Source of the DNA: RFTU01 sp032122355
Lineage (GTDB): Bacteria; Pseudomonadota; Gammaproteobacteria; Burkholderiales; Burkholderiaceae_C
DNA: 64,000 bases
Direction of reading: 5' to 3'
Assembly (NCBI GenBank): GCA_032122355.1
Contig: JAUMCS010000033.1
Coordinates: 10,511-74,510 of the forward strand
Shown here: positions 55,204 to 63,954 of the stretch, in pieces
Numbering within the stretch: the first letter of the stretch is position 1
Layout of the letters: each line of letters begins with the position of its first letter
The notes under the pieces: model-generated
Told to the model about the DNA's origin: nothing
The model's input: only the letters and a program-made list of their open reading frames with translations
Database searches by the model: none
Position numbers and translations under genes: made by a program

Positions 55204-55563
55204 CCTTCCCCCTTAAACATTGCCTTAATTGTAATCAGTTCTAGGCAGGATCATTTACTAAAGGGCTTTAGTAGTCATGGAAATCCAACATCCATAAGCT
55301 ACTGAACCATGAAATGGTTGTAAGCGCTGTACTCACAACCAAAGGGTGCCCGTGCCGTTTGTTGGGCAATGGATTGTGTAACTGCGAGGAGTTAAAAATG
55401 ACGGACTTTTTTTTCAGGCGCAAACTAACTTGTTGATCACCTTGCCCATGGTTCTAGTGAACTTGAAATTCTTACTTAAAATAGAAAGCTCATTTAACAT
55501 GAGCTTTAATATCTGTGTCATCGTGCTTATCCAAATGTGGTGAAGTATACGGGGCATCCTTGC
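55204..55563. other. 360-bp stretch without a gene
   Basis: Between the hypothetical gene and the helicase remnant. All frames are broken by stops. I see no tRNA, repeats or recombination sites. Confidence 0.6.
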
Positions 55564-55920
55564 TTCCTGCTCCATGGGCGAATGAAGGCCAAGGAGCGGA
55601 ATGCAGTCCAGGATGCGCTGGCTGTGTCGCCGGAAAATACGCCGCATCTGTTGCTGGCCAGCGGCCAGCTCGTCGGCTAGGGCTTTGACCATCCGCCGCT
55701 CGATATGCTGATTCTCGTATTGCCGATCTCATGGGAAGGGACGCTGCAACTGTACGTAGACCGCCTGCATCGCGACCATGCCGATAAAACCGATGTGCGC
55801 ATCTACGACTATGCAGAACTAGATCATTCCCAACTGTCCCGGATGTGGGACAAACGCCAGCGAGGTTATAGCGCTATGGGATATCGTGTAGAGTTCGAAA
55901 GAAGTCTCATCGATAATTGA
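55564..55920 (+). pseudogene. DEAD/DEAH helicase C-terminal remnant with a nonsense codon
   Basis: In one frame this reads FLLHGRMKAKERNAV, then HLLLASGQLVG, a TAG at 55678-55680, then GFDHPPLDMLILVLPISW and GTLQLYVDRLHRDHADKTDV, ending MWDKRQRGYSAMGYRVEFE. This is the C-terminal end of COG1061-type DEAD/DEAH helicases, whose normal sequence at the stop would be G-E-G-F, so GAG to TAG explains it. The N-terminal domains are absent. Relic of a mobile or defence element. Confidence 0.8.
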
Positions 55921-56002
55921 ATTCTATTTGGCCATCAGGCAAGTATCGGCCAGAAGCGGACAAACAAAATTATTCTAGAAAGCGGTCACTCATAACTTCA
56001 CC

Positions 56003-57021
56003 TTACAAGTGCAACTTAATTCGATTGGTCTCCAAAACCGACGCAACAGCTTGCTCTTGCTGCCATATTGTTTCCAGATAAGGGCGGACAAAATCCAGTT
56101 TCGTCGACGCGTTGCAAGCGCCTGCAAATCTCGCAATATTCTCCGATTGTAATTTCAGGATATGTGCGTCCTGTGTTGCCACCTTCTTCAGAAACGGCCA
56201 GACAAAAAATCGAACAGCCCACGCTGGTGCGAATCGATTTTCAACGTGCAGCGTTGTGAAGACATGTGTCCGATTCGCCGACTCCGGTGTGAAATGCAGC
56301 GTGATCCTAACAACGCTTCCATTCTTATACCGGTATTCAATCTGGGCAGTTCCTGCTCCAGCAAAATGCGCTCTTTCCGATAATCGAGGCGACTCGAACA
56401 TCCGATAGAGAATCCCTGTTTGATCGGCTAGACCTTGATAATCGACACAAAACCCCTCGGTAGTAACTGACACTGTGGCTTCCGTCCGTCGGCGCACGGC
56501 ACCGCGACGAACAAGGCCTGCGTGCACGAGGTGGGTATGCAAGGGATCAAGGAAATTCTCCAGCGCATCGATAATATGAGCGTGCCACATCGTTTGCCAT
56601 ACGAAACGACGCGTCTTTCGCAGGTGATCGGCGACCAAGGAAGGAGGTGCTTCCATGCCCGAGGTTGCAAAGCGTACCCACACCAAGCCATCGATATCTT
56701 TAACCTGTATCGTACGTGCACCCACATTAGGTTTGCATTCCTCGGGTGGAATTCCTGGGATACGCGTGCAACGGCCGTCGCTGCCGAATGTCCATCCGTG
56801 GTAGGGACATTCTAGGCCATTAGGAGTGATGCGCCCTTGCGAAAGCGGCACTTGTCGATGTGGGCAGCGGTCTTCAAAAGCCGAGATGCTCCCTGATTCG
56901 AAGCGGACGAGCACGATTGGACGATCAAGAACAGTGATTGCCAATGGTTTTGCAACTACCAGATCGCTGCGTGCAGCGACAAACCAGTGGGTTAATATGT
57001 TTTNNNNNNNNNNGTGCTCAT
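56003..57021 (-). CDS. Rieske [2Fe-2S] oxygenase, alpha-subunit-like (start across N gap)
   Basis: A Rieske non-heme iron oxygenase, last gene of the seven-gene operon. The Rieske cluster site is CPHRQVPLSQG then LECPYHGWTFGSDG (C-x-H...C-x2-H). The catalytic domain shows ENFLDPLHTHLVH, with the D-x2-H-x4-H iron ligands. The frame stays open upstream of the first usable start and reads NILTHWFVAARSDLVVAKP, typical for the family N-terminus, up to the N run at 57004. An ATG at 57019-57021, overlapping the GNAT stop by ATGA, would be the true start. It probably hydroxylates or otherwise oxidises the pathway product; substrate unknown. Confidence 0.85.
57004..57013. other. Assembly gap (10 N) at the 5' end of the Rieske gene
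   Basis: Ten N between the Rieske 5' end and the GNAT-like stop. For the ATG at 57021 to be in frame with the coding side, the number of missing bases must be 2 modulo 3; zero or ten would break the frame. Confidence 0.85.
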
Positions 57022-58169
57022 AATTTAAACCGTTCCATAATCGGTACTCCGATTGAATTTGTGGTCCATTGCAACATGCGGATGGCTTTGCGGGTTTTTG
57101 CGGGAAGGTGATTGGTCAGCACAGCGCTATACTCAATAGCAGGGACTCCTCCACGCAATCGTTTAAAGTGTGCGGCGCCGGCGCTCAAATTCACGCGCCC
57201 GCCACACCCCCGTGCTTGGTCGAAAACACTGGACATGAGCAGGCGATATAGGCCTAGCGACTGCGGCAGCATTGTGTTGTAGCCTACAATCGGCGCTGTC
57301 AGGGTATTACCTTGTTGAAAAATTCCCACAGCAGCTTGCAGTTCACCCGTATCGCTTCTGAAGCCATCAAACTTCAAGAGTCCTGCCTTATGCCATTCGC
57401 GCATGAAACACTCTGTGTACTGAGGATTCAATTTTGAGTATTTGTCGAGGTAAAGCATTCCATATAATTGGGCAATGCGCGAATAATCTGCTTCTCCGAA
57501 TGCATCGTTGCCTATCCTGCGCAAAGGCGTTGTACGCAAGAGCCTCATGTCCTGTTTTAAGGCCGAATGCCTGACCATATTCTCAGCCAGATTATCGTAC
57601 AGGTATACCTGTCGGCTCGGTATCAACGAAAAACCGAGCGATTCCAATGCCGTCAGCCATTCTGGATTGTCTGCTCTGTTTAGCGAACGGAACCAAATGG
57701 CGTGCATAGGCCAGCGTTCGCGCACCTGTTCAATTATCTTCGGCAATGAGACGGTTTTCAGATCCGGATAAATGTTGGTGCTGACCATCCAATTGTTGAC
57801 AGCTACTGCCTGATCAATCCGTGCATTTTTTAGGATATAACCAACCACATTACAGAGGGTAGACAGCGGACGGCTCCAGTTGACTCCGCCGTAGCGTCCG
57901 TAACGTGTCAATTCTTCGGCTGCATATTGCCAATAAGTCGTCAGAGGTGAACATACCCAGGCGTTATTTCTCTCGCCGTGATTGACAGTCACAGGCATGA
58001 GACTGTCGCTGTGATGCACATGCAGCAGTTCCACATTGGTCACTAGATTGGAGACAAGTTGCCGTGGCGGCGCCGAGCCATGGATGTCTGCGAGGTGACG
58101 TGCCTGTTGTCCCAGGTCAGCTAATTGGCTGAAATTGGGTACGAATTTGGGTTTTGACAGATCGCTCAT
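57018..58169 (-). CDS. GNAT-like acyltransferase
   Basis: A 383-residue protein with a GNAT-type C-terminal domain: AVGIFQQGNTLTAPIVGYNTML and LYRLLMSSVFDQARGCGGRVNLS fit the acyl-CoA binding and beta-bulge regions of the FemAB/peptidyltransferase-like GNAT group. The N-terminal half is less clear but has aromatic-rich strands. The start at 58169 gives an ATGA overlap with the ATP-grasp stop; a start 27 bp upstream also exists. It probably transfers an acyl or amino group onto the product made by the ATP-grasp enzyme; assignment of the substrate would be guesswork. Confidence 0.7.
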   Translation of the reverse strand: MSDLSKPKFVPNFSQLADLGQQARHLADIHGSAPPRQLVSNLVTNVELLHVHHSDSLMPVTVNHGERNNAWVCSPLTTYWQYAAEELTRYGRYGGVNWSRPLSTLCNVVGYILKNARIDQAVAVNNWMVSTNIYPDLKTVSLPKIIEQVRERWPMHAIWFRSLNRADNPEWLTALESLGFSLIPSRQVYLYDNLAENMVRHSALKQDMRLLRTTPLRRIGNDAFGEADYSRIAQLYGMLYLDKYSKLNPQYTECFMREWHKAGLLKFDGFRSDTGELQAAVGIFQQGNTLTAPIVGYNTMLPQSLGLYRLLMSSVFDQARGCGGRVNLSAGAAHFKRLRGGVPAIEYSAVLTNHLPAKTRKAIRMLQWTTNSIGVPIMERFKL

Positions 58170-59323
58170 AGTGCAGCCAACTCTTGTCCGTCCCATTCAA
58201 TGTCTTGGGTGGCGGCTTCTCGCAAGGTGCATTTGTTTTTTATCGCCAAACGGGCAAACGAGCCAATATCCCATATAGCACCGAACAATGGCTGGCGATC
58301 GCCAGCCATTGTCAATACATCGCTTGCAGCCCTCACATCGTTTAGCCATGCAGCCACCTTTCGGTCACGGAGGGACTGTGCTAAACCGGCGGTGAGCATA
58401 ATGGACGTGAGCATACGTGGCTTCGCTAGCGAAGGCTGTACACACGTTTCGGCTTTGCCCTCTAGCGCTACGGGAAGTTGATCATGAAGGGCAAATAGGT
58501 GGACTCCACTGATCGCGCGCGGATTACATTCGATCACGCTAAGTGTGCCGTCAGCTGCTTCAATCCAGTCGAAGGAAATTTGCCCGGTAAACCCAATTTC
58601 GGTGACAAACTTCTCCACAAACAGCCGAATGCGCGGCACATCGCGTGGTGCGAAGTAAAAGCTTGAGCTTTTGCCGAGACGGTGAAGGGGATGGTAGACA
58701 CAATGCGCTAGCAGGCGACCATTGTGCGCCACACTGTAGGAGCACAGTTCTGTGCCTGGCCGGTACTGCTGCGCGACCCATTGCCCCCGCTTGCCAAGTT
58801 CTGGTTCCTTGTCAGGCAACCCATTGGGATAAATGCGAACATGCACGCCGAAGCGAGAATACTCCGGTTTCAGCACCACTGGCCTTTTGCCGGCCCATTC
58901 GCGCGCCTGAGCGATGGTCTGGACTAGGGAACTTTGTGGCGGATTTCCATCACACTCTTGCGCGAGAGATTGAAACATCCACTTACTGTGCAGCATGCGC
59001 AATTTTTCGAAATCGTCGACGGCGATCAGGACAGATTTGGGCAACGCATCGCGATAGCGGGAAAGAAAAAATATCTCTTCGCAGGTGGGGACAACCAAGT
59101 CGATTTGGTGCTGTGTGATGGCTCGGTTTAAATCTCTAACATAGGCATTCGGATCTAGTTGCGGAGGTGTCAGCAAGACGGTGGCAGTTACGGCATTCGA
59201 CCAGCCAGAGAGTCGGCACGGTACGCTGTCGGACACGACTGTTCCCCAACCTTGATGGGCAAAACGGCGCGCATGATCGAGTGCAACGGGGGCTCTCCCA
59301 CCCAGTATCAATACTTTATTCAT
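58166..59323 (-). CDS. ATP-grasp carboxylate-amine ligase
   Basis: A 385-residue ATP-grasp enzyme. N-terminal Rossmann-like domain MNKVLILGGRAPVALDHARRF; ATP-binding lysine block RPVVLKPEYSRFGVHVRIYP; WVAQQYRPGTELCSYSVAHNG; and the metal-binding loop ISFDWIEAADGTLSVIECNPR with E-x-N. The C-terminal region (about 290-385) is specific to this protein. Such enzymes join a carboxylate, activated as acyl phosphate, to an amine. It overlaps the adenylate-forming gene by 8 bp and is coupled to the GNAT gene. Confidence 0.88.
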   Translation of the reverse strand: MNKVLILGGRAPVALDHARRFAHQGWGTVVSDSVPCRLSGWSNAVTATVLLTPPQLDPNAYVRDLNRAITQHQIDLVVPTCEEIFFLSRYRDALPKSVLIAVDDFEKLRMLHSKWMFQSLAQECDGNPPQSSLVQTIAQAREWAGKRPVVLKPEYSRFGVHVRIYPNGLPDKEPELGKRGQWVAQQYRPGTELCSYSVAHNGRLLAHCVYHPLHRLGKSSSFYFAPRDVPRIRLFVEKFVTEIGFTGQISFDWIEAADGTLSVIECNPRAISGVHLFALHDQLPVALEGKAETCVQPSLAKPRMLTSIMLTAGLAQSLRDRKVAAWLNDVRAASDVLTMAGDRQPLFGAIWDIGSFARLAIKNKCTLREAATQDIEWDGQELAAL

Positions 59324-60710
59324 TGGTTGTGGCCGTATCTTTCAAGTAAGAAGCATCACTGGCCGTGTAGGCTTTAAGTACAGTAGTGCTGGAAGGGCGT
59401 TTGATGCATACAATGCGTCGACGTTTGGCGCACGGTTCGATGGGGACAAAAGACACCGTCTTAAAGGTTGGCGCTACCATGCCGTGACGGCTGAGGAGGT
59501 TGCATATCGCTACTTCGATGGCTCTAAAAGACTGTGGATCGTGATTGGCCACCGCGATGTGTAATTCGGCGGCGTGTTGCTCGATGCGGTAGTCAGGTAT
59601 TTCGCTGTAGGCGGTGGTAAGTGCGTGCCGAAGCATGTCGGGGAATAACGGGGCGATACTGTTGGATGCCATGCTTGCGAACCACAGAATGTCATCACAC
59701 CTTCCCTCAACCGCATCTAGGGCGAGGCTGACTCGCCCACAAGCGCAAGGCGTTTTTCGAATGCGGAGCACGTCATTCAAGCGATAACGAATCATCTGCT
59801 GTGTTGTTCGCGTAAAGTCGGTGATGATCGGCACAAATCTGGTTTGCTCCTTGTTGAGCCATTCAGGTTCAATGTGGACGAATTCTTCATTCAAATGAAT
59901 CATGCCATGTTCACAGGTGTACCCAAGGAAGCCCTCTGTACATTGATAGAGCTGGTGCACGACACCACCAAATGCCTGCTCAATGTGCACTCTGTCGTCA
60001 GGTTCCAAAACTTCGGCGACGGAAATGACGCGGCGCGGCTTGATGCTAAGGCGCCCATCCAGCACGGCAACCGCTAGGGCACTCAAAACGTGTGCTGGCG
60101 CGACAAGAATATCCGGATTCTGAAATTCCAGGCACTGCAGGTGCGCACTAACCCCAGCAAATAGGTCGTAAAAACGGAAGTCGATTCGCTTGCTATCGAG
60201 TGTCGTATACAGATTACTATTGGCTCGAAGGAAGAACGCGATCCTGATAGGCGTTGTGCCTCGCAATAGCCTCCACATCAACTCCGATGGCAGAGCTCGC
60301 GCGATAATTACACCGGCCCATTTTGCACTTTCTTCCTCCGTAGTTAGAAAGACACCACGCGAGCCAGATGTTCCGCTTGAGAGGCCAACGGTGACGCCAT
60401 TAATGCTCGGAGAAAAATTTCGGCTCGCTTCGCCCTTTAGGCCGACGGCGGTCGCTTGATCGAGTGAAATCCCCGCAACGTTCATCATATCGAAATGCTT
60501 CAACATGATGCTCTTGTCAACAATCGGCAGTTGCTCGAGTGGCTGGCCGGCATATCTCCGATAAAATGCCGAGCATTTCAATTGGCTGCGCAGAAATCGG
60601 TTGACGCGCTTGGCTTGCCACGATTCCAACTCTACCCGGCTTTTGAATTTGGGTAAACAGATCGTTTGGAGAAAACTTCCTATGAGTCTTGTGCGATTAA
60701 TAGGTGTCAT
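59316..60710 (-). CDS. Adenylate-forming enzyme (F390-synthetase-like)
   Basis: A 464-residue AMP-forming enzyme of the phenylacetate-CoA ligase/coenzyme F390 synthetase-like clade (the set I associate with TIGR02304, unverified). The ATP-binding loop is GLSSGTSGSRGVFLTTEEE; further blocks are LYQCTEGFLGYTCEHGMIHLNEEF and TRTTQQMIRYRLNDVLRIR with a downstream CACGRV. It would activate an acyl or aryl acid as adenylate, feeding another enzyme of the operon. Start overlaps the MBL stop by 4 bp. Confidence 0.85.
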   Translation of the reverse strand: MTPINRTRLIGSFLQTICLPKFKSRVELESWQAKRVNRFLRSQLKCSAFYRRYAGQPLEQLPIVDKSIMLKHFDMMNVAGISLDQATAVGLKGEASRNFSPSINGVTVGLSSGTSGSRGVFLTTEEESAKWAGVIIARALPSELMWRLLRGTTPIRIAFFLRANSNLYTTLDSKRIDFRFYDLFAGVSAHLQCLEFQNPDILVAPAHVLSALAVAVLDGRLSIKPRRVISVAEVLEPDDRVHIEQAFGGVVHQLYQCTEGFLGYTCEHGMIHLNEEFVHIEPEWLNKEQTRFVPIITDFTRTTQQMIRYRLNDVLRIRKTPCACGRVSLALDAVEGRCDDILWFASMASNSIAPLFPDMLRHALTTAYSEIPDYRIEQHAAELHIAVANHDPQSFRAIEVAICNLLSRHGMVAPTFKTVSFVPIEPCAKRRRIVCIKRPSSTTVLKAYTASDASYLKDTATTNE

Positions 60711-61549
60711 TTTTTATTCTCTTCCCAAGTTCGTTCGCAGTGCGAAGGAATCAATAATGGACCTTCTGGCCTGGACGCCACTTCTTGCAATTGAGCAAAG
60801 GTCTGTTGATACGTCCTTCCATTGTCAAAGATGCGACGGGCAATCCAGGTAGGTAGTTGGTTCTGGATGAGTGCATCTTTGGACCAGCAAGCATCGGCCA
60901 CCATGAAGATCAACCGGTCATCATGCTGGCGAAAGACGATCCCCATTTGCCCGAGTGTGTGGCCGGGCAAAGGCACGGCCACCAGGCTGGTATCGCCAAA
61001 CAGGTCAAAGCCGATGTTGAACGGACTGAGTTCGCGCGACAATGCAATAGAGATCGAATCCTCTGCATATGTAAGTCGTGTATCAAAATTCATCGGCAAG
61101 AGCGCGCGAAGGAATCCCTTGCGGATTCCAGCAAAACGTGACATTTCCCGAACGGATTCGTAATCTGACTTAGTTGCAATGAACTGTGCGTTGGGGAAGT
61201 CTTTGATGCCAGAAATATGGTCCCCGTGAAAATGGGAAATCAAGACGTAACGGATATCTTGAGGACCAATTCCCAAGTGTCCAAGCTGATTTACCAGTGT
61301 ATCCTCTGGGCGAAGGTTGACCGGTGTCGTCCACCGATATAGCCTTTCCGGAAAGGGTGCCGTCGCTTCAAAAAAGTGACTACTGTAGCCTGTATCGAAC
61401 AAAATAATCCCACGCGTCGGATGCTCAATCAATCCACAAAGTGCCGGGAACACTGTACTCGCCCAGCGACCACCGCGTCTTGCGATACACTCTGGATGAG
61501 AGCAATGACCAACCTTAAGCAGACGAAATTTGAGGCGTGGCTGGTTCAT
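60707..61549 (-). CDS. Metallo-beta-lactamase-fold hydrolase
   Basis: A 280-residue MBL-fold protein with the metal-site motifs: GIILFDTGYSSHFF, LISHFHGDHISGIKDFPNA (HxHxDH), VPLPGHTLGQMGIVF and FMVADACWSKDAL, and a final IPSHCERTW. This resembles lactonase or thioesterase-like members. Within the operon it may release or lactonise or hydrolyse an acyl intermediate. The start at 61549 gives an ATGA overlap with the epimerase stop; upstream in-frame starts lie inside the epimerase gene. Confidence 0.85.
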   Translation of the reverse strand: MNQPRLKFRLLKVGHCSHPECIARRGGRWASTVFPALCGLIEHPTRGIILFDTGYSSHFFEATAPFPERLYRWTTPVNLRPEDTLVNQLGHLGIGPQDIRYVLISHFHGDHISGIKDFPNAQFIATKSDYESVREMSRFAGIRKGFLRALLPMNFDTRLTYAEDSISIALSRELSPFNIGFDLFGDTSLVAVPLPGHTLGQMGIVFRQHDDRLIFMVADACWSKDALIQNQLPTWIARRIFDNGRTYQQTFAQLQEVASRPEGPLLIPSHCERTWEENKK

Positions 61550-62550
61550 GCGCTTTTCTCGCTGTTTAACCACCATTTGGCGGTGCGAGCAATGCCTTCC
61601 TCCAGGCAAATGCGCGGGGTATATCCTAATGCGGTTCTCGCACGCGTCAAATCCAATGTTTGCGAAAAAGCGACTGTCGCCAGTGAGTAGCGTGTGAACG
61701 GTGGCTCCCATCCATTGGTCAAGCGTGCCGCCAGCTCTAGACCCCTTGCGACGGTGTCTGCAAGAACGTAGGGACGGTGTGTCGGATTTAAACTAAGACC
61801 AAAATTTTCCGCAATCTGACCAAAAACTTGTATCACTTCTGTGGGTTCGCCGTTGGTGATATTGAAAATCTGGGGACTTCCGTTTGACGCATACTTAATG
61901 GACAATGCAACAGCATCGACGACGTTTGAAATATAGGTCATATCCACCAGCGCCTTTCCCCCGCGCAGTAGCGGTACCCGCCCATGGCGAATCAAGCGCA
62001 GCAATCTGGGGAGCAACGTGTTGTCCCACGGGCCAAAAATTGCGCGTGGACGTAAGATGACACGGTGTGTGAGTGGCATCGCGAGCACCAGTTTTTCTGC
62101 TGCTGCTTTACTAACTGCGTAGTGGTTGACGCCGATGGGAAGTGGTTCATCCTCGCGAATTCCTATGCGGTCGCGGTACTCAAAACAAACGCTGGGCGAA
62201 GAGATATGCACAAAACGTTGTACGTCATTACTTAGACAGGCAGTTAGGGCCTCATGCGTTGCATGCACGTTAGCACGCCAAAACGCCTGCTTTGTTCCCC
62301 AAGGAGAAGCGAGTGCCGCACAGTGGATCATCGCGTCTGCGTGCTGCGCGCATTTTTGCATGGTAAGTAAGGCACCGTCCGTACCGTGGTCAACCGATAC
62401 GTACCGAACCGGTCTCATTGCCTGATCCGAAACAAACTTCGCTTCAGCATTGCGCCGACCTGTAAAAATGACGTCGTGGCCATCGGCGGCCAATTGCCAG
62501 ACAACATGTCGGCCGAGAAATCCTGTTCCACCTGTGACGATAATCTTCAT
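61546..62550 (-). CDS. NAD-dependent epimerase/dehydratase (extended SDR, OleD-like)
   Basis: A 334-residue extended short-chain dehydrogenase. NAD-binding GGTGFLGRHVVWQLAADGHDV; catalytic YAVSKAAAEKLV (Y-x3-K); substrate block RPRAIFGPWDNTLLPRLLRLI. The extended SDRs next to a thiolase-like KAS III include OleD of the olefin and beta-lactone pathway, which reduces 2-alkyl-3-ketoacids; that role is an inference from context. Its start lies 1 bp after the KAS III stop. Confidence 0.88.
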   Translation of the reverse strand: MKIIVTGGTGFLGRHVVWQLAADGHDVIFTGRRNAEAKFVSDQAMRPVRYVSVDHGTDGALLTMQKCAQHADAMIHCAALASPWGTKQAFWRANVHATHEALTACLSNDVQRFVHISSPSVCFEYRDRIGIREDEPLPIGVNHYAVSKAAAEKLVLAMPLTHRVILRPRAIFGPWDNTLLPRLLRLIRHGRVPLLRGGKALVDMTYISNVVDAVALSIKYASNGSPQIFNITNGEPTEVIQVFGQIAENFGLSLNPTHRPYVLADTVARGLELAARLTNGWEPPFTRYSLATVAFSQTLDLTRARTALGYTPRICLEEGIARTAKWWLNSEKSA

Positions 62551-62551
62551 G

Positions 62552-63550
62552 TTAATACACCAGCACCATGCCGCCCATAGTCAAGCCTGCGCCCGTGCCT
62601 ATCAAGAGTATCGGATCGCCACGTTGCAACTGTTTGCCAGACAGACAGGTATGCAATGCGGTCGGTAACGATGCGCCAACTTGGTTGCCATAGTCCTTGA
62701 AAATGTTGACCATCTTATCGCCGGAGATCCGCAGTCGCTTGGCCAAATGATCCAGCGCCAACTGGCTTGCCTGATGTGGCACAACTTTGGTGATCTGCTC
62801 GATCGTCAGGTTAGCGGATCCCAATAGATCTGATACGAATCGTGGAAGTTCTTCCGAAATCAGTTTAAAGACGGATTTGCCTTCCATTCGGAATATGGAA
62901 AGCGGGTCGATCGAGTTCTGCATGCGACGGGGGTGATAACGCGAACCGCCGGCTAGTATTTGGCAATGTTCAACTCCTTCGGAAAGCGTTTCTGTGCTGG
63001 ATGCCAATATGCGTGAGGATTCGTGGTTGCACGAGCGTCGAATCACAACTGCAGCGGCACCATCGCCAAAGATTGCGCCTTCCTTGAGGCGCTTCCAATC
63101 CATTCCGAAGGTGGCGATGTCAGACGAGACGAGCATTACGTTGCGGTATCGCCCACAGTCCACCAAGTAACTCAAGGTATCGAGTCCACTGAGAAATGAC
63201 ATGCAGCTGGCTCCTACATCGAAAGTCGCCGTGCGGCGATTCGATAGTTTCAACTCCGCATGGATCAAGGCTGCGTTATATGGCAACGCTTGGTCCATTG
63301 TTGCGGAAGTCCCGACGAGACAATCGATGTCGTCCCATTCGAGCTCTGCGTCAGCAAGCGCTGCCTTGCAGGCGCGTGCACCCAATTCAGCGGCGGTTTC
63401 TGTCGTGGAGAGATACCTGCGACGTATCCCAGTTTGCTGGTACGAGGTCCCAGGCGACAAGCCTAACTTCGCATCAAGATCGACACATATCGTTTCCTGA
63501 GCAGGCAGCGCCATCCCACTGCCAATAATTCTGATGTGACGAATACCCAA
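62552..63550 (-). CDS. 3-oxoacyl-ACP synthase III / OleA-like thiolase-fold enzyme
   Basis: A 332-residue KAS III-family condensing enzyme, first gene of the operon. The catalytic cysteine lies in TFDVGASCMSFLSGL, the histidine in KVVPHQASQLALDHLAKR, and the asparagine in FKDYGNQVGASLPTAL, so the Cys-His-Asn triad is intact. It likely condenses two acyl groups or an acyl group with malonyl-ACP, but no ACP gene is in the operon. Both FabH-like and OleA-like roles are possible. The promoter should be in the 137-bp gap to the divergent HTH gene. Confidence 0.88.
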   Translation of the reverse strand: MGIRHIRIIGSGMALPAQETICVDLDAKLGLSPGTSYQQTGIRRRYLSTTETAAELGARACKAALADAELEWDDIDCLVGTSATMDQALPYNAALIHAELKLSNRRTATFDVGASCMSFLSGLDTLSYLVDCGRYRNVMLVSSDIATFGMDWKRLKEGAIFGDGAAAVVIRRSCNHESSRILASSTETLSEGVEHCQILAGGSRYHPRRMQNSIDPLSIFRMEGKSVFKLISEELPRFVSDLLGSANLTIEQITKVVPHQASQLALDHLAKRLRISGDKMVNIFKDYGNQVGASLPTALHTCLSGKQLQRGDPILLIGTGAGLTMGGMVLVY

Positions 63551-63687
63551 AATAAGTTCCCTATGGCCTAAGCATAGCTGATTTGTTAAATGTCAGGCCA
63601 TTTTATGGCATGGTTTCATTAACGTTAATGTTTCAAAATTATGTGCTATCTTTTAATCTGCAATGGATCAATTTTTGATACATTTTC
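63551..63687. promoter_or_regulatory. Divergent promoter region of the operon and its HTH gene
   Basis: A 137-bp AT-rich gap. It contains the perfect 14-bp palindrome CATTAACGTTAATG (63617-63630) and an inverted repeat GCCAT-TTT-ATGGC (63597-63609), both suitable as binding sites for a dimeric regulator. Confidence 0.6.
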
Positions 63688-63933
63688 ATGAAAGATTCAC
63701 GTCGACTGTTACTCACACTTAAGAGGCTCTTGAAATTCAACGGCTTTAACTATCGAAAGATAGCGACTTCACTTGCGATTTCGGAGCCGACCGTCAAGCG
63801 CCTTTTTTCCAATGGGAACATATCTCTCGATCGTTTGACTCAATTGGCAGAGTTGATTGACATGACTTTGTTGGAATCCCCCTCTGTCACTATAGTTGTC
63901 CGGTCTCTTAAAGAGACGAATTTCATTGTTTGA
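63688..63933 (+). CDS. XRE-type HTH regulator, likely truncated
   Basis: An 81-residue frame with an N-terminal Cro/CI-type helix-turn-helix: LKRLLKFNGFNYRKIATSLAISEPTVKRLFSNG then LDRLTQLAELIDM. Relatives are usually much longer with a C-terminal domain. After TLLES the residues (PSVTIVVRSLKETNFIV) look foreign and stop. An apparent transposase start follows at 63955. An insertion sequence has probably cut the gene near 63880-63885. It faces the KAS III gene and is the natural candidate to regulate the operon. Confidence 0.6.
   Translation: MKDSRRLLLTLKRLLKFNGFNYRKIATSLAISEPTVKRLFSNGNISLDRLTQLAELIDMTLLESPSVTIVVRSLKETNFIV
63903..63917. repeat. Inverted repeat in the putative insertion-sequence end
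   Basis: GTCTCTT-A-AAGAGAC is a perfect 7-bp inverted repeat, located between the break in the HTH gene and the transposase start. Confidence 0.6.
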
Positions 63934-63954
63934 GGGGTCGGGAAAGATGGAGAA

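Noticed and set aside
55414..55692. A 92-codon minus-strand frame
   Set aside because: Antisense to the helicase remnant, with no recognisable features.
62552..63550. Housekeeping FabH
   Set aside because: Possible by fold, but no plsX, fabD or acpP neighbours; the operon context fits a specialised pathway better.
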